From Balanoglossus misakiensis (Eukaryota > Hemichordata), in contig CM082596.2 in NCBI GenBank assembly GCA_040954595.2, positions 10,664,001 to 10,728,000 on the forward strand: a stretch of DNA of 64,000 nucleotides, written 5' to 3'. Under the pieces are notes generated by a model. It was not told the origin of the DNA. It saw nothing but the letters and a program-made list of their open reading frames with translations, and ran no database searches. Of this stretch, positions 1 to 9,790 are shown in pieces (the stretch's first letter is position 1; each line of letters begins with the position of its first letter). Both the position numbers and the translations under genes were made by a program.

Positions 1-330
1 ACCAACATACCACCGAAAACACGTTAAAACTTCTACTACTATTAAGGACAGATTTTCATAAAATTTACGTCTGCAGTGAAAAATGGGAATCACTTTCGTA
101 ATTTATCCAGCTAACATGGTTTTTTATTGCACAACAGAGTTGCAGAAAAGGATTTAAGTTGCACAGAAATCAACATACATGTGTTGGTGAGTATCTACAA
201 TTTGGAGAGAAAGTAAGATGTATGGGTTTGTACAATGTAAGTGTCTTATACATGTATATTTGACACTGAAATCATATATTGTACAATCAGTCATTGGTAA
301 ATGTCTGCTATTCATGACACAAATAAAAAA
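1..330. other. AT-rich non-coding DNA, no feature recognised
   Basis: I see no open frame with exon-like borders, no RNA gene and no clear repeat here. Short open frames lack splice sites and resemble nothing I recognise. Confidence 0.5.
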
Positions 331-510
331 ACAGTCAAACCTGTGTGAGTGGCCACCTCTATTAGGCAGCCACCTCTATATAGTGGCCACTTTATTCTAG
401 TCCCTATGCAATTTACATCTACATTAATTGACTTTTCTACAAGGTATAATTTCTACAAGGTATAATGGCCACCTATCTATAAAGGCCAGTTTAGAAAAGT
501 CCCTTCACTA
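331..510. repeat. Dispersed repeat with TGGCCACCT-type sub-repeats
   Basis: The block begins with ACAGTCAAACCTGT, close to the terminus of the 972-1145 element. It continues with repeated GCCACCTCTAT, TAGTGGCCACTTT and TATAATGGCCACCTATCTATAAAGG motifs on alternating strands, and TTTCTACAAGGTATAAT occurs twice in tandem near 435-465. The shared terminus suggests a relative of the same miniature element family, but I could not define the right end. No coding capacity. Confidence 0.45.
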
Positions 511-971
511 GCCACAATAGACACTTGTGTTGATTTCTGTATGTTTTACGTGTAACACAATCAGGACATTTTTCATAAAGAGGGCAGCCTTCCAAAATAA
601 AGTGTCATCTCAATGCAGACAATGTGAAAAAGGCGGTCAGTAGAGTACTGCTCGAGCTCATCTAGTTTGTTGTATACATGATACATGTACAAGTTGTGTG
701 TAAAACTGACCTTACAATAAAATGTGGCTGTCCAAGTACATAAGTTTCAACTATAGTGTTGATACAAAAGACAATCAAGTTTTTACTTTGTGACCAACTT
801 GCCTCGTGTTCGTGTCGTGGAAGGGTAACATGACTGCATAGCAATGTTTTATTAAAATTTTGTACATAGAGAAATGGACTACTGGGAACTATGTAAATGA
901 TGCCCTGAGCCTAAAAATTCTGACTGTCTGCAATTATAGTTTTAGCATTTTTGTTCAATTGCACTTTCAAG
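511..971. other. Non-coding spacer, nothing recognised
   Basis: Sequence of ordinary composition between two short repeats. The minus-strand open frame at 662-844 has no splice context and no recognisable protein. Confidence 0.45.
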
Positions 972-1145
972 TACAGTCAAACCCGTCTAACACCAAAGGG
1001 ACTGAAGAAATTGTTCAGATTGCAGGTGTCCAATTTAAAGAGGTTCTTTCAACATGTGGTTCTATGTCAAAAGGTTTGAACAATGTCTTTGAAATAGACA
1101 TGTTTCCAGATTAGACAGGGTTCGGTTGAGACAGGTTTTACTGTA
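972..1145. mobile_element. 174-bp MITE with CAGT...ACTG ends flanked by TA
   Basis: The left end reads TA-CAGTCAAACCCGTCT and the right end reads AGACAGGTTTTACTG-TA. The terminal inverted repeats match over about 16 bp with two mismatches, and a TA lies directly outside each end. TA duplication and CAGT termini are typical of non-autonomous Tc1/mariner-type elements. The interior has no transposase. The open frame spanning it (860-1114) is therefore not a gene. Seen directly: the inverted ends and TA flanks. Inferred: the superfamily. Confidence 0.7.
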
Positions 1146-2245
1146 TTTTGATACATGCTCTGGCTTAACCCTTTCACCACCACGGTTCAGTCTAAACCCT
1201 TTATTTTCTATGGTAAGGCTGGATCTTTAAAGAGGAAACTTTTTTTTTTCTGGGAATCTCTTTATTTCTTCTGTCACAAAAATTGCATGGGAGTTCTAAT
1301 TCTAAAAGGAAAACTGATTTCATATAAGATCTCAAAGTCAAGTTTTGGATGTGGCTCCATTTCAAGTATTGTAGGTGACTAGTTTTCCGGAGTTCAAGTC
1401 TTTATACTTGCAGTAGAGTTGGTCACATGTACTTGGGTAATCTGAGTGTGGTCAGAAATTGAACTTACACACATTGGGTTGAGTTAAGAATATGTCTGGT
1501 GTATTACTGTAATATGACTAGATACAGCAAATGCATTAACTATAAGCGTATGTTAAAATACACAGTTTCCATGGACAAATCTGAGTGATGAAATTAAATA
1601 CACATGTTCATTAAATCCCACCATGATAGAGCGCCCCCACTGTTCAGAATGTCCATTTTGAAGTCCTACATATATGATGTCATGCCTAGCTGTCAATGTT
1701 AACTGATGTGTACTTGTACTACTAGTAAATGGAAGTACTTTAAAGTAAAGCTCAGATGCAAGGTTTTGTAAAATAAATATAATATTAAAACGTTGCCATC
1801 ATTTTAGCCATTTTGAACAGCGGTCCAATTGACTAATGTGATCACTCTGTATGCGGCATATGGCATATTAAGCATTTAGTATTTTTCAATCAGAAGCCGT
1901 TAATCCTGTGATTAATTCTGCTTCTTGCAGCATTGATTTTAAATCACCACACATGAATAATTTTGCCCAAAGGACTGCGGTGCCCAAGTGTTTATGATAA
2001 GATAAACAAACGGTGAAATTCACTGAAGAAGTGAGCGAGCACTTGCCCATTCATTGTTCAATGAAAGGTGACCACCAAAACAAAAGTATTGAGAAAATAA
2101 CCCGAAGTTGGAGTTACTGAGTTTTAAATTGATTTCAAGTGAAAAGCTTGGATTGGCTGAAGCTCCTGTAGTCAGTTACCTGTAGGTAGATTGACACACA
2201 TGACAATGTTTGACTGTTTACACTTTTCTTTGTTTGATCTTTCAG
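1146..2245. other. Non-coding DNA, probably intronic or 5' flank of the Gln-rich exon
   Basis: No exon candidate or repeat boundary was recognised. The last 35 bases (about 2211-2245) are pyrimidine-rich and end in TTCAG, forming a good splice acceptor for the exon that follows, so at least the 3' part is probably intron. Open frames at 1155-1382 and elsewhere lack splice signals. Confidence 0.4.
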
Positions 2246-2492
2246 AGGAATATTCAAGCATTGCAGAAGAATCTAGAGATGGCACAGAAAAAAAGAACTT
2301 GAATTGAAACAACAGCAAGATCAACATGCCAGACAAAGTCCACTCATAGCACTAAGACAACAACATCAACAACAACAGCAATTACAAAGGTTACAACAAC
2401 AGAGAGCCCAACAACAACAACAACAACAAGCAGTGCAAGCACAGCCATCCAATATACAATCAACAAATCAACAACTAAGTCACCTCTTACAA
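2246..2492 (+). CDS. Gln-rich internal exon with a 1-nt frameshift; coactivator-like, unassigned
   Basis: The acceptor is a pyrimidine tract ending TTTCAG at 2245 and the donor is CAA|GTAAGT at 2492/2493. The exon starts in frame as RNIQALQKNLEMAQKK, a helix-like charged stretch. A run of seven A (2288-2294) then breaks the frame. Reading six A continues as ELELKQQQDQ into a long Gln-rich region ending NQQLSHLLQ. With six A the exon would be 246 nt, exactly 82 codons with phase-0 borders, which supports an extra base (sequencing error or mutation). LSHLL fits the LXXLL nuclear-receptor-box pattern. A Gln-rich Mediator or coactivator subunit (for example the MED25 C-terminal region) is a guess only; Gln-rich low complexity makes assignment unsafe. 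Confidence 0.5.
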
Positions 2493-2746
2493 GTAAGTTG
2501 TCATAATAATGTGTACAGTGAATATTTTGAAAACCAAGACTGGTACCAGTGGCACTTCTGGGAATTGTTATGTGGGGAAAAATAAAATCAGTTTTCTCAA
2601 AAAGGAGCTTTCTTGATGGTACAAATAACATTGGTCTGTGCCATTCCCAAAATTATTTTAATGTATTGAAGACCTGAAAGTCACACAGAATAAATTCAAT
2701 GCACTATTTGCCCAACATGACAACTTTTCCCCACACAGATTTAGAC
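2493..2746. other. Intron-like sequence after the Gln-rich exon
   Basis: Begins with the GTAAGT donor. No further exon is recognised. The motif TGTGGGGAAAA at about 2571 recurs near 3011 (TGTGGGGAAAAGCTGG), and its reverse complement occurs near 2728 (TTTTCCCCACACAG), suggesting a decayed repeat. Confidence 0.35.
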
Positions 2747-2791
2747 GTGGTGGGTATGGCCGATTTGCCTCAAATCGGCCATACACACCAC
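2747..2791. repeat. 45-nt near-perfect hairpin (21-bp arms)
   Basis: The left arm GTGGTGGGTATGGCCGATTT plus G pairs with CAAATCGGCCATACACACCA plus C around a 3-nt loop, with one mismatch in 21 positions. It stands alone in otherwise AT-rich, non-repetitive sequence. It could be the palindromic end of a transposon, a small-RNA precursor or an accidental palindrome. No flanking target duplication was identified. Confidence 0.6.
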
Positions 2792-3553
2792 ATCTATTAA
2801 TATTCATGAGTTTACTTTTCTTGTTTACGTGCACTACTATAACAATTGGAAATCTAGAGAATGTCTATTTCATCAAGTTGACAACCCCCACATGTGTAAG
2901 TCATGTACATAAACAAAAATAGTCTGGTGTGTGGAGCCTCCTCCCTTTTTGAAATACTTTTTTATGCAATCAGTCCAAACTCATGATCAGTCCAACCTGT
3001 TCAGTTTTAGTGTGGGGAAAAGCTGGAATGAAAGCAGACCTAAATTACAGACAACGAAATACAACAAATCTTGTCTCATTCTTATTTTCAATTCCTCTAG
3101 TTTTTCCATGGTACCAGTGTGGAAGCACTGATGATAAACTGTGGCAGACAGTTTTAAATGACGACAATCATCTTACTCTTATGTACATATGCGTTAATTT
3201 TGTGTGTACAAATAACGTCCAATCCAAATATCTGCAAATTTTATGTGCGTGCATTCATATAGTGGACTGCCTTCGCTTCCTTCTATATTTCTTGCACGCC
3301 ATATAAGAAGAATTTAGTTTTGACTCTTCTTTTCACTCAATTTGCTGTCTTTTCCTAATCTATGACACAGACTATGGTTGCCGCCACCTTGTCTGTTGTT
3401 AAGACAGCACTTGTGGCATAGATAAAAAAATTATAACTAGAGTCTCTGCTTTGGCAAGTGTGCGTTAGACGATCAATACCCTTTAACAAAACTCTGCTTA
3501 GAATTCAAATCATATTCTTTTCAAAATGTCAGCATCTGATTACATAGTGAATT
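2792..3553. other. Non-coding DNA, nothing firm
   Basis: The open frame at 2983-3306 (107 codons) starts next to the TGTGGGGAAAA repeat motif and has no recognisable domain or splice sites. I treat it as chance. No RNA gene was seen. Confidence 0.4.
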
Positions 3554-3760
3554 AAAGCTGCAAGCAGTGTTCACTAGGCCCAAGCAATTCCCAGGGTTCC
3601 TACAGAATGCCAAGGATTATCTGCTGTGGATACCCACAATTTTGTCAAAAGTTTTGATCCTAAACTGATCTATGTCCTACAAAATCGAAACTTCTAGATC
3701 TATTGGTTAGCCTAGAATTAGGAGTGTACATAATTAATTAGGTCAACGGGGGTCCTGAAA
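3554..3760 (-). mobile_element. Truncated minus-strand copy of the GGGGCACAAG dispersed element
   Basis: From AAAGCTGCAAGCAGTGTT onward this matches, by eye, the reverse complement of the right end of the element at 59534-60800. Shared landmarks in order are AAGCTGCAAGCAG, CACAAGC/CCCAAGC, TATCTGCTG, an ACTAGTCTAGATCCAACAAAA-like stretch, a CTATTGGTT stretch and ATAATTAAT. It is clearly diverged and only about 0.2 kb long. It starts precisely at the AAGCTGCAAGCAG terminus, which supports that sequence being a true element end. Confidence 0.6.
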
Positions 3761-3943
3761 CTAACCATCAAATTTTAGACACAGCTTAAATCAATTTCCC
3801 ATTGTACAGTTACTATATGCCGCCCTAAATTTCAGTCTGATTGACAAATGTGAAGAAAATTAAAAAGAGATGTCGCCTGATACATTGCCATTTTCTGTGA
3901 AGTGACTTTAAAAGAAAACTGTTTTGTTTGTATTCAACTGAAG

Positions 3944-4207
3944 CAGCAACAACAAGCCAGCAGAACACAAGCAACCATTCCACCACCAAAACAACAAACA
4001 GCAGCAACAAAACAAACATGGCAACAACAACAACAACAGCAGCAGTTATCACAACAACAACAACAGCTGTAACTAGGACAACAGCCAAGGCCGCGACCAA
4101 AGGTACCTCAGATGGGCTTGGCACCCAGCTTGCAACAAACACAGCAACAATCAAGTAGTACTCTGCTGGCTGATGACCGGAGATTTTTTGATATTCTGAA
4201 TCAATAA
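3944..4207 (+). CDS. Gln-rich terminal segment with one internal stop; possible pseudoexon
   Basis: A frame beginning just after ...CAACTGAAG reads QQQQQASRTQATIPPPKQQ, a poly-Gln stretch, an in-frame TAA at 4070-4072, then RPRPKVPQMGLAPSLQQ and a tail ...DDRRFFDILNQ with stop TAA at 4205-4207. An AATAAA overlaps that stop (4203-4208). The frame is continuous on both sides of the internal TAA, so a single C-to-T change (CAA to TAA) would explain it. The Gln-rich composition links it to the exon at 2246-2492 as a likely later exon of the same gene. The acceptor is weak and a donor-like AAAG|GTACCT at about 4101 offers another reading. The Thr-rich and Val-rich open frames over this region are shadows. 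Confidence 0.4.
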
Positions 4208-4714
4208 ATTTATACAGGAAACTGACTATAATGAACAGGAGACTGTTCATGCCTTTATTACCATTGTAACTTCTATATACTAAATGAAACACAGATGCCC
4301 AAAGAAATGTCAAAAATTTCTCAAGGTATGCGGGAATTTTCAAATATTCCAGGCAGTCGAGTGTTGGGGATTTGGAATATTTATCACTCTCATTTACTGT
4401 ATACAGACATATCCATTCCAAAGCTATCACCTCCACTCATTCTTCAGTGTTCCTTGATTTAAAAAAAAATAATTTTGAAACAGATCAAATAACACGAAAT
4501 TGTTATTCCAGTGTAGTAACAGAATATACTGGGTCTGTACTAATTCTTGCATTAGCTTTACATTGTTTCCATCACAATGCCCTATTTCAATATAACCATA
4601 TTTGTATGCCGGGCGGATGTAACTAGTTGTCAGTGTCTATTGTAATACAAAGTCTGCCATACACAAAGCAACTGTGCATTGTCTTCTGGTGTGAAAAAAG
4701 ATACTTAGGATGTA
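4208..4714. other. 3' flank, nothing recognised
   Basis: No repeat border or exon was recognised. If the Gln-rich segment is a true last exon, the first part is 3' UTR or downstream flank. Confidence 0.35.
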
Positions 4715-4919
4715 TGTAAAATGGGAAATTTTCATGAGAGATAAATTCGCCCGAATCATGCAAGTGCTAAAAAAACACGAAAACTAAAAAGTCGCGTAAA
4801 CATGTTTTTCAGAAATAATGATGAATTGAAATTCGAGAATGCGATAATTAATCGTTGCATAACAGTTGCCACATTTGATATTATGAAAATTTCCCGTTGC
4901 GAAAATTTCATGTTTTACA
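4715..4919. mobile_element. Foldback MITE with TGTAAAA...TTTTACA ends
   Basis: The left end TGTAAAATGGGAAATTTTCA is mirrored on the right by GAAAATTTCATGTTTTACA together with an inner ATGAAAATTTCCC motif. The arms match over roughly 35 bp with small gaps, enclosing about 130 bp with several CG dinucleotides (TCGCGT, TTCGAG, GCGATAATTAATCG). No open frame. This is the pattern of a short non-autonomous DNA transposon. Target duplication was not resolved. Confidence 0.55.
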
Positions 4920-4965
4920 GTATATAGCCATATTTTTTCCACTTCCAAAACTAACATCAAGAGTC

Positions 4966-5254
4966 ATGCATGCCACTGGCCCAATAAAGCCTGATAGCTC
5001 TTGCTGGGAATTGTGATGTAACTAGCATCCCCCTTAAAGTCACTGACATTAACTGAACAATGGCGATTGTGTGTAAGGTTATAGTAAAGGCAAGGCTAAT
5101 TTAAATTTAAAATGGTACCAATCCTTAATCACACATATGTATCCTTTGACCAATCATTGGAAAAACAAAGTCCGTGATTGACTTCAAAGGGATGCTAATT
5201 ACATCACGATTCCCTGCAAGGGATATTATGCTTTATTTGGCCAGTGGCATGCAT
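4966..5254. mobile_element. 289-bp MITE with long inverted arms
   Basis: The left end ATGCATGCCACTGGCC is perfectly mirrored by GGCCAGTGGCATGCAT at the right. Complementarity continues inward for about 80 bp with mismatches: AATAAAGC, TTGCTGGGAAT, TGTGATGTAA and TAGCATCCC on the left have counterparts in the right arm. The central loop has no coding capacity. This is a clear foldback or MITE structure; superfamily unknown. Confidence 0.75.
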
Positions 5255-6207
5255 AGTTTTTTGAAAGCAAAGCAGATAAAATACAGCTATATACTAGACT
5301 AATACCTTATTAACTCCTGATCATTGGAGAATGTATCTCTAAAGTTACTCTCTATCGCTCCCTCAGGGAAGAGAGCAGTAGACAGCTCTTTGAGTGTCAG
5401 AACTTCCAGTTGTATACCAATCATTTGTATTACCCAATCACAGACTTTGTGTTATTGGTCATTTATCTATCCAATTGAAACTCATGTGTTCATTGGAGCA
5501 TTACACCAAAGAAGTCACACTATAACAGTGACAATACAACACTTGCAAAAACATGGATTGCTCAGGTCAGCCTATCTGGTTCCAGATTATCTGTGACCCA
5601 ACTAATGCAGCTATAATGAATGTGTTTGGTTATATACAGAGATTTGTAGATTGTATAAGACGTGTTAATATCACACTCTACCATGGGGCAATGTATATTT
5701 ATCTTGTGAAAGCCACAAAGTCACTAGCTCTTGATGTTCATTTTCTATTTTTGTTGTTGAATAATTTATTATGAAATTAGATTGAAGCTGAACTCACGAC
5801 ATATGTGTGGACATAACACGTTTATACGTCCATGTCATAATTTTTGTTAAAGCCAAACAATTAAATATCACCATTATAACAAAATTAACAACAATGTAAC
5901 CCCGGGGCTGTCACTTATTTGAATGGATACCGATCCAGAGTTAATGTTTCATTGGAAAGTCTAACAGTGTTTTGAAATGTCACATTGTAATTTGAAAGTT
6001 TGGGCTTGGGCAGTGACAATGACATTGTTTGTGTACACAATTTGAAATGGAGCTCTATGAAAAGAGAAAAGTGGTGTGTGGAAAAGAATGAAATCTTTGG
6101 GCTTATATCAGGTGCCTTCATTTGACTCTCAAGGAGAGTTTTGTAAAACAATTAACTTGTTGTGTGTCAGCATTATTGGGAAAGATTAAGCACACACATG
6201 TATACAG
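5255..6207. other. Non-coding or uncertain DNA
   Basis: Two overlapping + strand open frames (5324-5596 and 5553-5774) look more protein-like than average but show no recognisable domain. I could not place convincing splice sites at both ends of either, so no gene is called. No repeat boundary was seen. Confidence 0.35.
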
Positions 6208-6346
6208 GTTAGATTATAATGGAAAATCACCATCAGCCTTTTTTCTTAGCACTCTCACCTTTCACCCCCAGTTCCCTGTGTAGACATCCAACTTTTCCAA
6301 CAGAAACAATGGATTTGGACAGAACCATTAGTTCATTTGAATACCG
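6208..6346 (+). CDS. Weak candidate coding exon
   Basis: A TATACAG acceptor at 6207 and a GTATGT donor at 6347 bracket a frame starting at ATG 6219 with a good context (A at -3, G at +4). It encodes about 43 residues beginning MENHHQPFF and ending TMDLDRTISSFEYR. It has no recognisable domain. An upstream in-frame stop lies inside the proposed exon, so it could only be a first coding exon. It may be chance. Confidence 0.22.
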
Positions 6347-6399
6347 GTATGTATGTAATATGTGTATTCATAACATACATCATGCTAACACTGTGTCAT

Positions 6400-6640
6400 G
6401 ATTCACCAGAATCCGTCACGTGATAAGAAAATAGAATCGACTATGAATCCCTCTAGGGAAATAGCAGAAAATATATAAACTGGTCACGTGACCAACAGGA
6501 TATAAAAGAATCCCATGCATATACTTTGTCAGTTCACCTCTGTAGCCAGACTGGCCATACGTATGAACTGATGATGTCCCTGTTATAGGCATATGTCTTG
6601 TGAAACATATAAACCACTTTGGTGTGTTTTGTGTTTGGTG
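6400..6640 (+). promoter_or_regulatory. TATA/initiator block with E-boxes and hammerhead-like core (possible decayed Penelope-like element end)
   Basis: CACGTG occurs at 6417-6422 and 6485-6490. TATAAAAG lies at 6501-6508 and TCAGTT at 6529-6534, placing an initiator A 30 nt downstream of the TATA box. Immediately downstream AGTTCA (6531-6536) pairs with TGAACT (6564-6569), followed by CTGATGA (6568-6574), a CCT/AGG mini-stem and GAAAC (6602-6606). CTGATGA...GAAAC is the hammerhead ribozyme core order. Hammerheads occur in terminal repeats of Penelope-like elements. No reverse transcriptase or GIY-YIG domain is present nearby, and the ribozyme stems are imperfect. Confidence 0.4.
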
Positions 6641-7229
6641 AACAGCGTGACAAGCATGTTAGAATCAAAGTATTACATGCATGTTAAGAAATATAGTCTG
6701 TTATATGGAAGTGACCGTCGTTGCCATATTATTAAAATCACATTTTTAATATCAATATTCACATGTCATTGCTTTCTACGTTTCTTGAATTTCCTATCAT
6801 TTTATGTTAACAAAAACAAGAGCCTTCTGTGACAACTTTCGAAAATATTTCATGTAATCAGCCATTCATTTTATGTGTGTGTGAATAATGACCCCATGAG
6901 GCTGTAGAATCATGTATAGTGCTGAAGGGGACGCCATTCCTCCATAGCTTTCATATTGCATAAGATGCTAAGTTGGTATTTTCCACATATTGCTTTTTTG
7001 TACTGAGAGTTCTGTATGTTACGCAGTCCTTAAGAAGAGCTTTTGACAAACATTTCATTGTACTTTCAAGACTGCTACAGTATTTAGATATTATATGCAG
7101 TATTAGGAAGAAATATCTTTAATATTTTTATTCTAACAATTTTCCCATCATGCTAAACAAGTAGACAGAAATGTCATGTTAGGATTTTTGCATACATAAA
7201 ATAAATATTCTGACAAAATAAGTGCTTTT
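6641..7229. other. AT-rich DNA, nothing recognised
   Basis: No gene, RNA gene or repeat border could be supported. Confidence 0.4.
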
Positions 7230-8165
7230 GTCGGTCTCTTTGATTTCAGGTGAGGATCAGTATTTGTTGTTGCTTTTTCCAGCGTAGATTCCAATCAGAA
7301 GACAATTGTGATGAACAGTATGTTCTGTTTGATTGGGACCTTATGAGATTGGTTGCATCTGTATGGATGTATGGGTGTATGTCCGTCCACATCAAAAACT
7401 TGAAAACCGCTGCGCGTACAACCTCGATATTTGTTGTGTAGATGCATACCGGGCTGTAGATGGGAGTTTGTTCAAACAAAGTTGTCAATGCCCAAAATAT
7501 GGTCAAAACTCAGAAAATCAACAACCACTGGTCATAATGATTCTGTATGTTTTGAGCTAATACTGTGAATTTTCCATTTTTTATGCATATTTTGTCTTTT
7601 TCCACATATTTGGTAATAAAACCTACTTTCTGGAATTAATCAGCCCACCGCTTTGAAATTTAGTATGGAGCTTCATATAGGTGATCTGAGATACTAAAGT
7701 TTTGTTTAAATTGCTGCAAAATTTGCATAATTATAATTTTGGAGCAATTTTTACATTTTTGATCATTTTTTTCCTGTAAAACCGCTCGTAAGATCGCTTT
7801 GGAAATTTGCATGCATGTTCAAATCAACTTGAAGAATTCAATAGTATATTTTTGTGGTGATTTTAACCATTTTTGTTCAAAATTCATTCTCAGAACCCTC
7901 TACTCCATTGCTTTCAAATTTGATTTAAAGGTTCCTTCCTGAGTTGTCATGATAATTTACAAAACCAATGATGAAAGTGTCAATCTTTTGTGTGGGCAAT
8001 ATCTTGTATTTTGGGGGCATATTTTCCAATTATGAAAAATTATATTTCCCAGAAAGTGTAAGGCTGATTACTTTAAAATTTAAGTTAATAGGATTGGCTT
8101 ATTTAGAATTATAATGGAATCAAATTATAGGTAATTCAAAACTTTTATATTTTGTAGGATATTTT
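7230..8165. repeat. Degenerate dispersed repeat with modules around AAACCGCT...GCTTTGAAATTTG
   Basis: The block contains ATGTATGGGTGTATGTCCGTCCAC, AAACCGCTGCGCGTAC and several diverged modules, each with an ACCGCT-like motif, a GCTTTGAAATTT-like motif and a T-rich spacer (near 7395, 7650, 7780 and 7910). Related modules recur at about 10860-11345. Overlapping open frames at 7246-7560 run on both strands and are repeat shadows. The modular structure resembles that of other dispersed repeats in this window, but I found no clear ends. Confidence 0.45.
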
Positions 8166-8167
8166 GT

Positions 8168-8691
8168 TTTATCATACATGCAACGCCCGTATTTGGCACT
8201 TTCTATTGTTCTCGTCCCGAAGATATTTTACGGTATTACACTGAGTGCAATATATCTTCACTCCGCGTCTCGAACTATTTTTGAGAACGCTCGGCACGAC
8301 AGTTCGCTGCGCGTGCGAGCGACGTACGGGGCATAGGACGCTAGTGGAGAGCAGTGTTGTAAAATTCGGTTATTAGAAGCTATAATAATGTTTTCAAAGT
8401 TGGCTGTTTTGCCATGTTGAATGTATCATTTTTACTTCTTCGAAATTCTCAATGCAAAATAATTATTAACATGATAGTTTGAAAGAGAACGTAGACAATT
8501 TTATTTTGAATGCGGATGTGCCCATCGTAGTGAAAGCTGCCAACCCCCTTAAAATGATACTACGGCCCACACGTCATACGTCACAACATGGCTACTGCCG
8601 TGATCCCAGGGCGCCCGTTCAAATTTGAAATTGTTTTTCTCGGCGCATTTTCGCAAATCGTACTGTTTTATAGGTAGGCATGTATGATAAA
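8168..8691. repeat. CpG-containing segment bounded by a perfect 14-bp inverted repeat
   Basis: TTTATCATACATGC at 8168-8181 is perfectly inverted as GCATGTATGATAAA at 8678-8691. The pairing does not extend outward or inward, so this may be chance or the remnant ends of a 524-bp element. The interior is richer in CG dinucleotides (for example GCTGCGCGTGCGAGCGACG near 8308) than its surroundings. No open frame of note. Confidence 0.3.
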
Positions 8692-8741
8692 GGGGTTATT
8701 ACACGAATTTTGGTCGATAACGCGACGCATTCTCGTGATGT

Positions 8742-8782
8742 CCGTATTTTGACGAGTTGCAAAGCAACGAGTCAAAATACGG
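8742..8782. repeat. 41-nt palindrome in the CpG-rich zone
   Basis: CCGTATTTTGACGAGTTGC, AAA, GCAACGAGTCAAAATACGG form an inverted repeat with 19-nt arms and two mismatches. It directly follows a CG-rich stretch (GATAACGCGACGCATTCTCG). It may be the palindromic end of a DNA transposon or a hairpin. The open frame on the minus strand (8668-8895) is not supported as a gene. Confidence 0.55.
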
Positions 8783-9124
8783 ACCCCTAAATATACAACA
8801 AAACATTTTATCTCCGCGACCAGCTGTTCAATTTGGTGCATGGACAGTGTTGGACTCTTGATCTGTCTATGTTTAGAAAATTTGATCAAATTCATGATGA
8901 CTTGGATTGAATTGAATCAATGTTTATTCGCTCTAGGAACACTTTATTGACTACAAACTTTTGTTTTGTTGTTTGTTGGATGGGTAAAATTTAAGACCTC
9001 TCGGCCAACGCGGAGCAAAGTTTAATTAGTTTGAAGTTGTGAAAATCGACGAAACAGAGCGAAAAAACGGCAATTTGCGCTGTCGGCACATTTCTTCTGC
9101 CTCGATTTATCGACACCAGGACCT

Positions 9125-9154
9125 CCCCCCCCCCCCAAAAAAAAAAAAAAAAAA
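9125..9154. repeat. Homopolymer junction: poly-C then poly-A
   Basis: Twelve C are followed by eighteen A, then a short TA repeat. It is simple-sequence DNA that may be length-polymorphic or error-prone in assembly. A longer analogous C/A junction occurs at 57565-57606. Confidence 0.9.
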
Positions 9155-9790
9155 TATATATCAATTATGGATCATCAAATAACTAGACTGCATCGTCCAT
9201 GAAATCAAACTCGACGACAAAAAAACTTCGCCGATTCCGAGGTAAACGCATCCCGACAGGATAAGAACTCCGCTATGTGACATCATCTGATTTCTCTGTA
9301 AACATTGGTTGGTCGTTACTTCGGGAACGGCACTTAATCTTCTCGGTTGGGCCTTTAATTTCCATGACCCCGGTCGATTCGGCCAAGACGCAAACCGATT
9401 CTTCACTTTGCAGTTCAGTAAAGTTGGCGAACGGGATAGTCTGTTAATGGTGAATGCAGGCCTGTACGCAGTGCTAGCGAACGGGACAAATTGACATAAT
9501 AAAAGCGAGTGTTGTCAGATTAGTGGGACTGTCATATCATGAACACAATACGGGAGGCGTGATAAGGGCATTATAAAGAGCGGGCGTGAAACTGACATGG
9601 AAACGATCGACAGTACGGTACAGCACAGTGGCTGTGGGTAGAGCGAGCATGTTGCTGTGCCGAACACATTTACCATGTTTGTTAAATACAAAACACACCG
9701 ACTTGACCTGCGGCCGCAGCTGCAGCTTCCTAACGCGCCCTAATCCAAGCAGTTTACGATCTCGTGGATCGTGGTTGGACTGACAAAATG

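Larger units (their letters stand above)
8190..9790. promoter_or_regulatory. CpG-rich zone, candidate promoter or CpG island
   Basis: CG dinucleotides are frequent here, dense in 8255-8340 and 9000-9790 (CGACGAAACAGAGCG, GGTCGATTCGGCC and GCGGCCGC near 9711), whereas most of the window is CpG-poor. In animals with CpG methylation such zones often mark unmethylated promoters. Short open frames here (9161-9406 minus, 9309-9494 plus, 9586-9783 plus) overlap on both strands and resemble no family. No TATA box or transcript start is defined, so direction is unknown. Confidence 0.35.

Noticed and set aside
2344-2631. 95-codon minus-strand frame rich in Val and Leu
   Set aside because: It is the complement of the poly-Gln exon on the + strand.
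3825-4436. 203-codon minus-strand open frame, the longest in the window
   Set aside because: It is antisense to the CAA/CAG-rich segment and its middle is a Val/Ala/Leu run created by that repeat. It has no splice context or recognisable domain.
5324-5774. Two overlapping + strand frames that look protein-like
   Set aside because: No domain, and no acceptor/donor pair that would keep either frame. Left as unresolved rather than called.
9161-9783. Three open frames in the CpG-rich zone
   Set aside because: They overlap on both strands, resemble no protein and have no splice sites. CG-rich DNA has fewer chance stops, which explains them.
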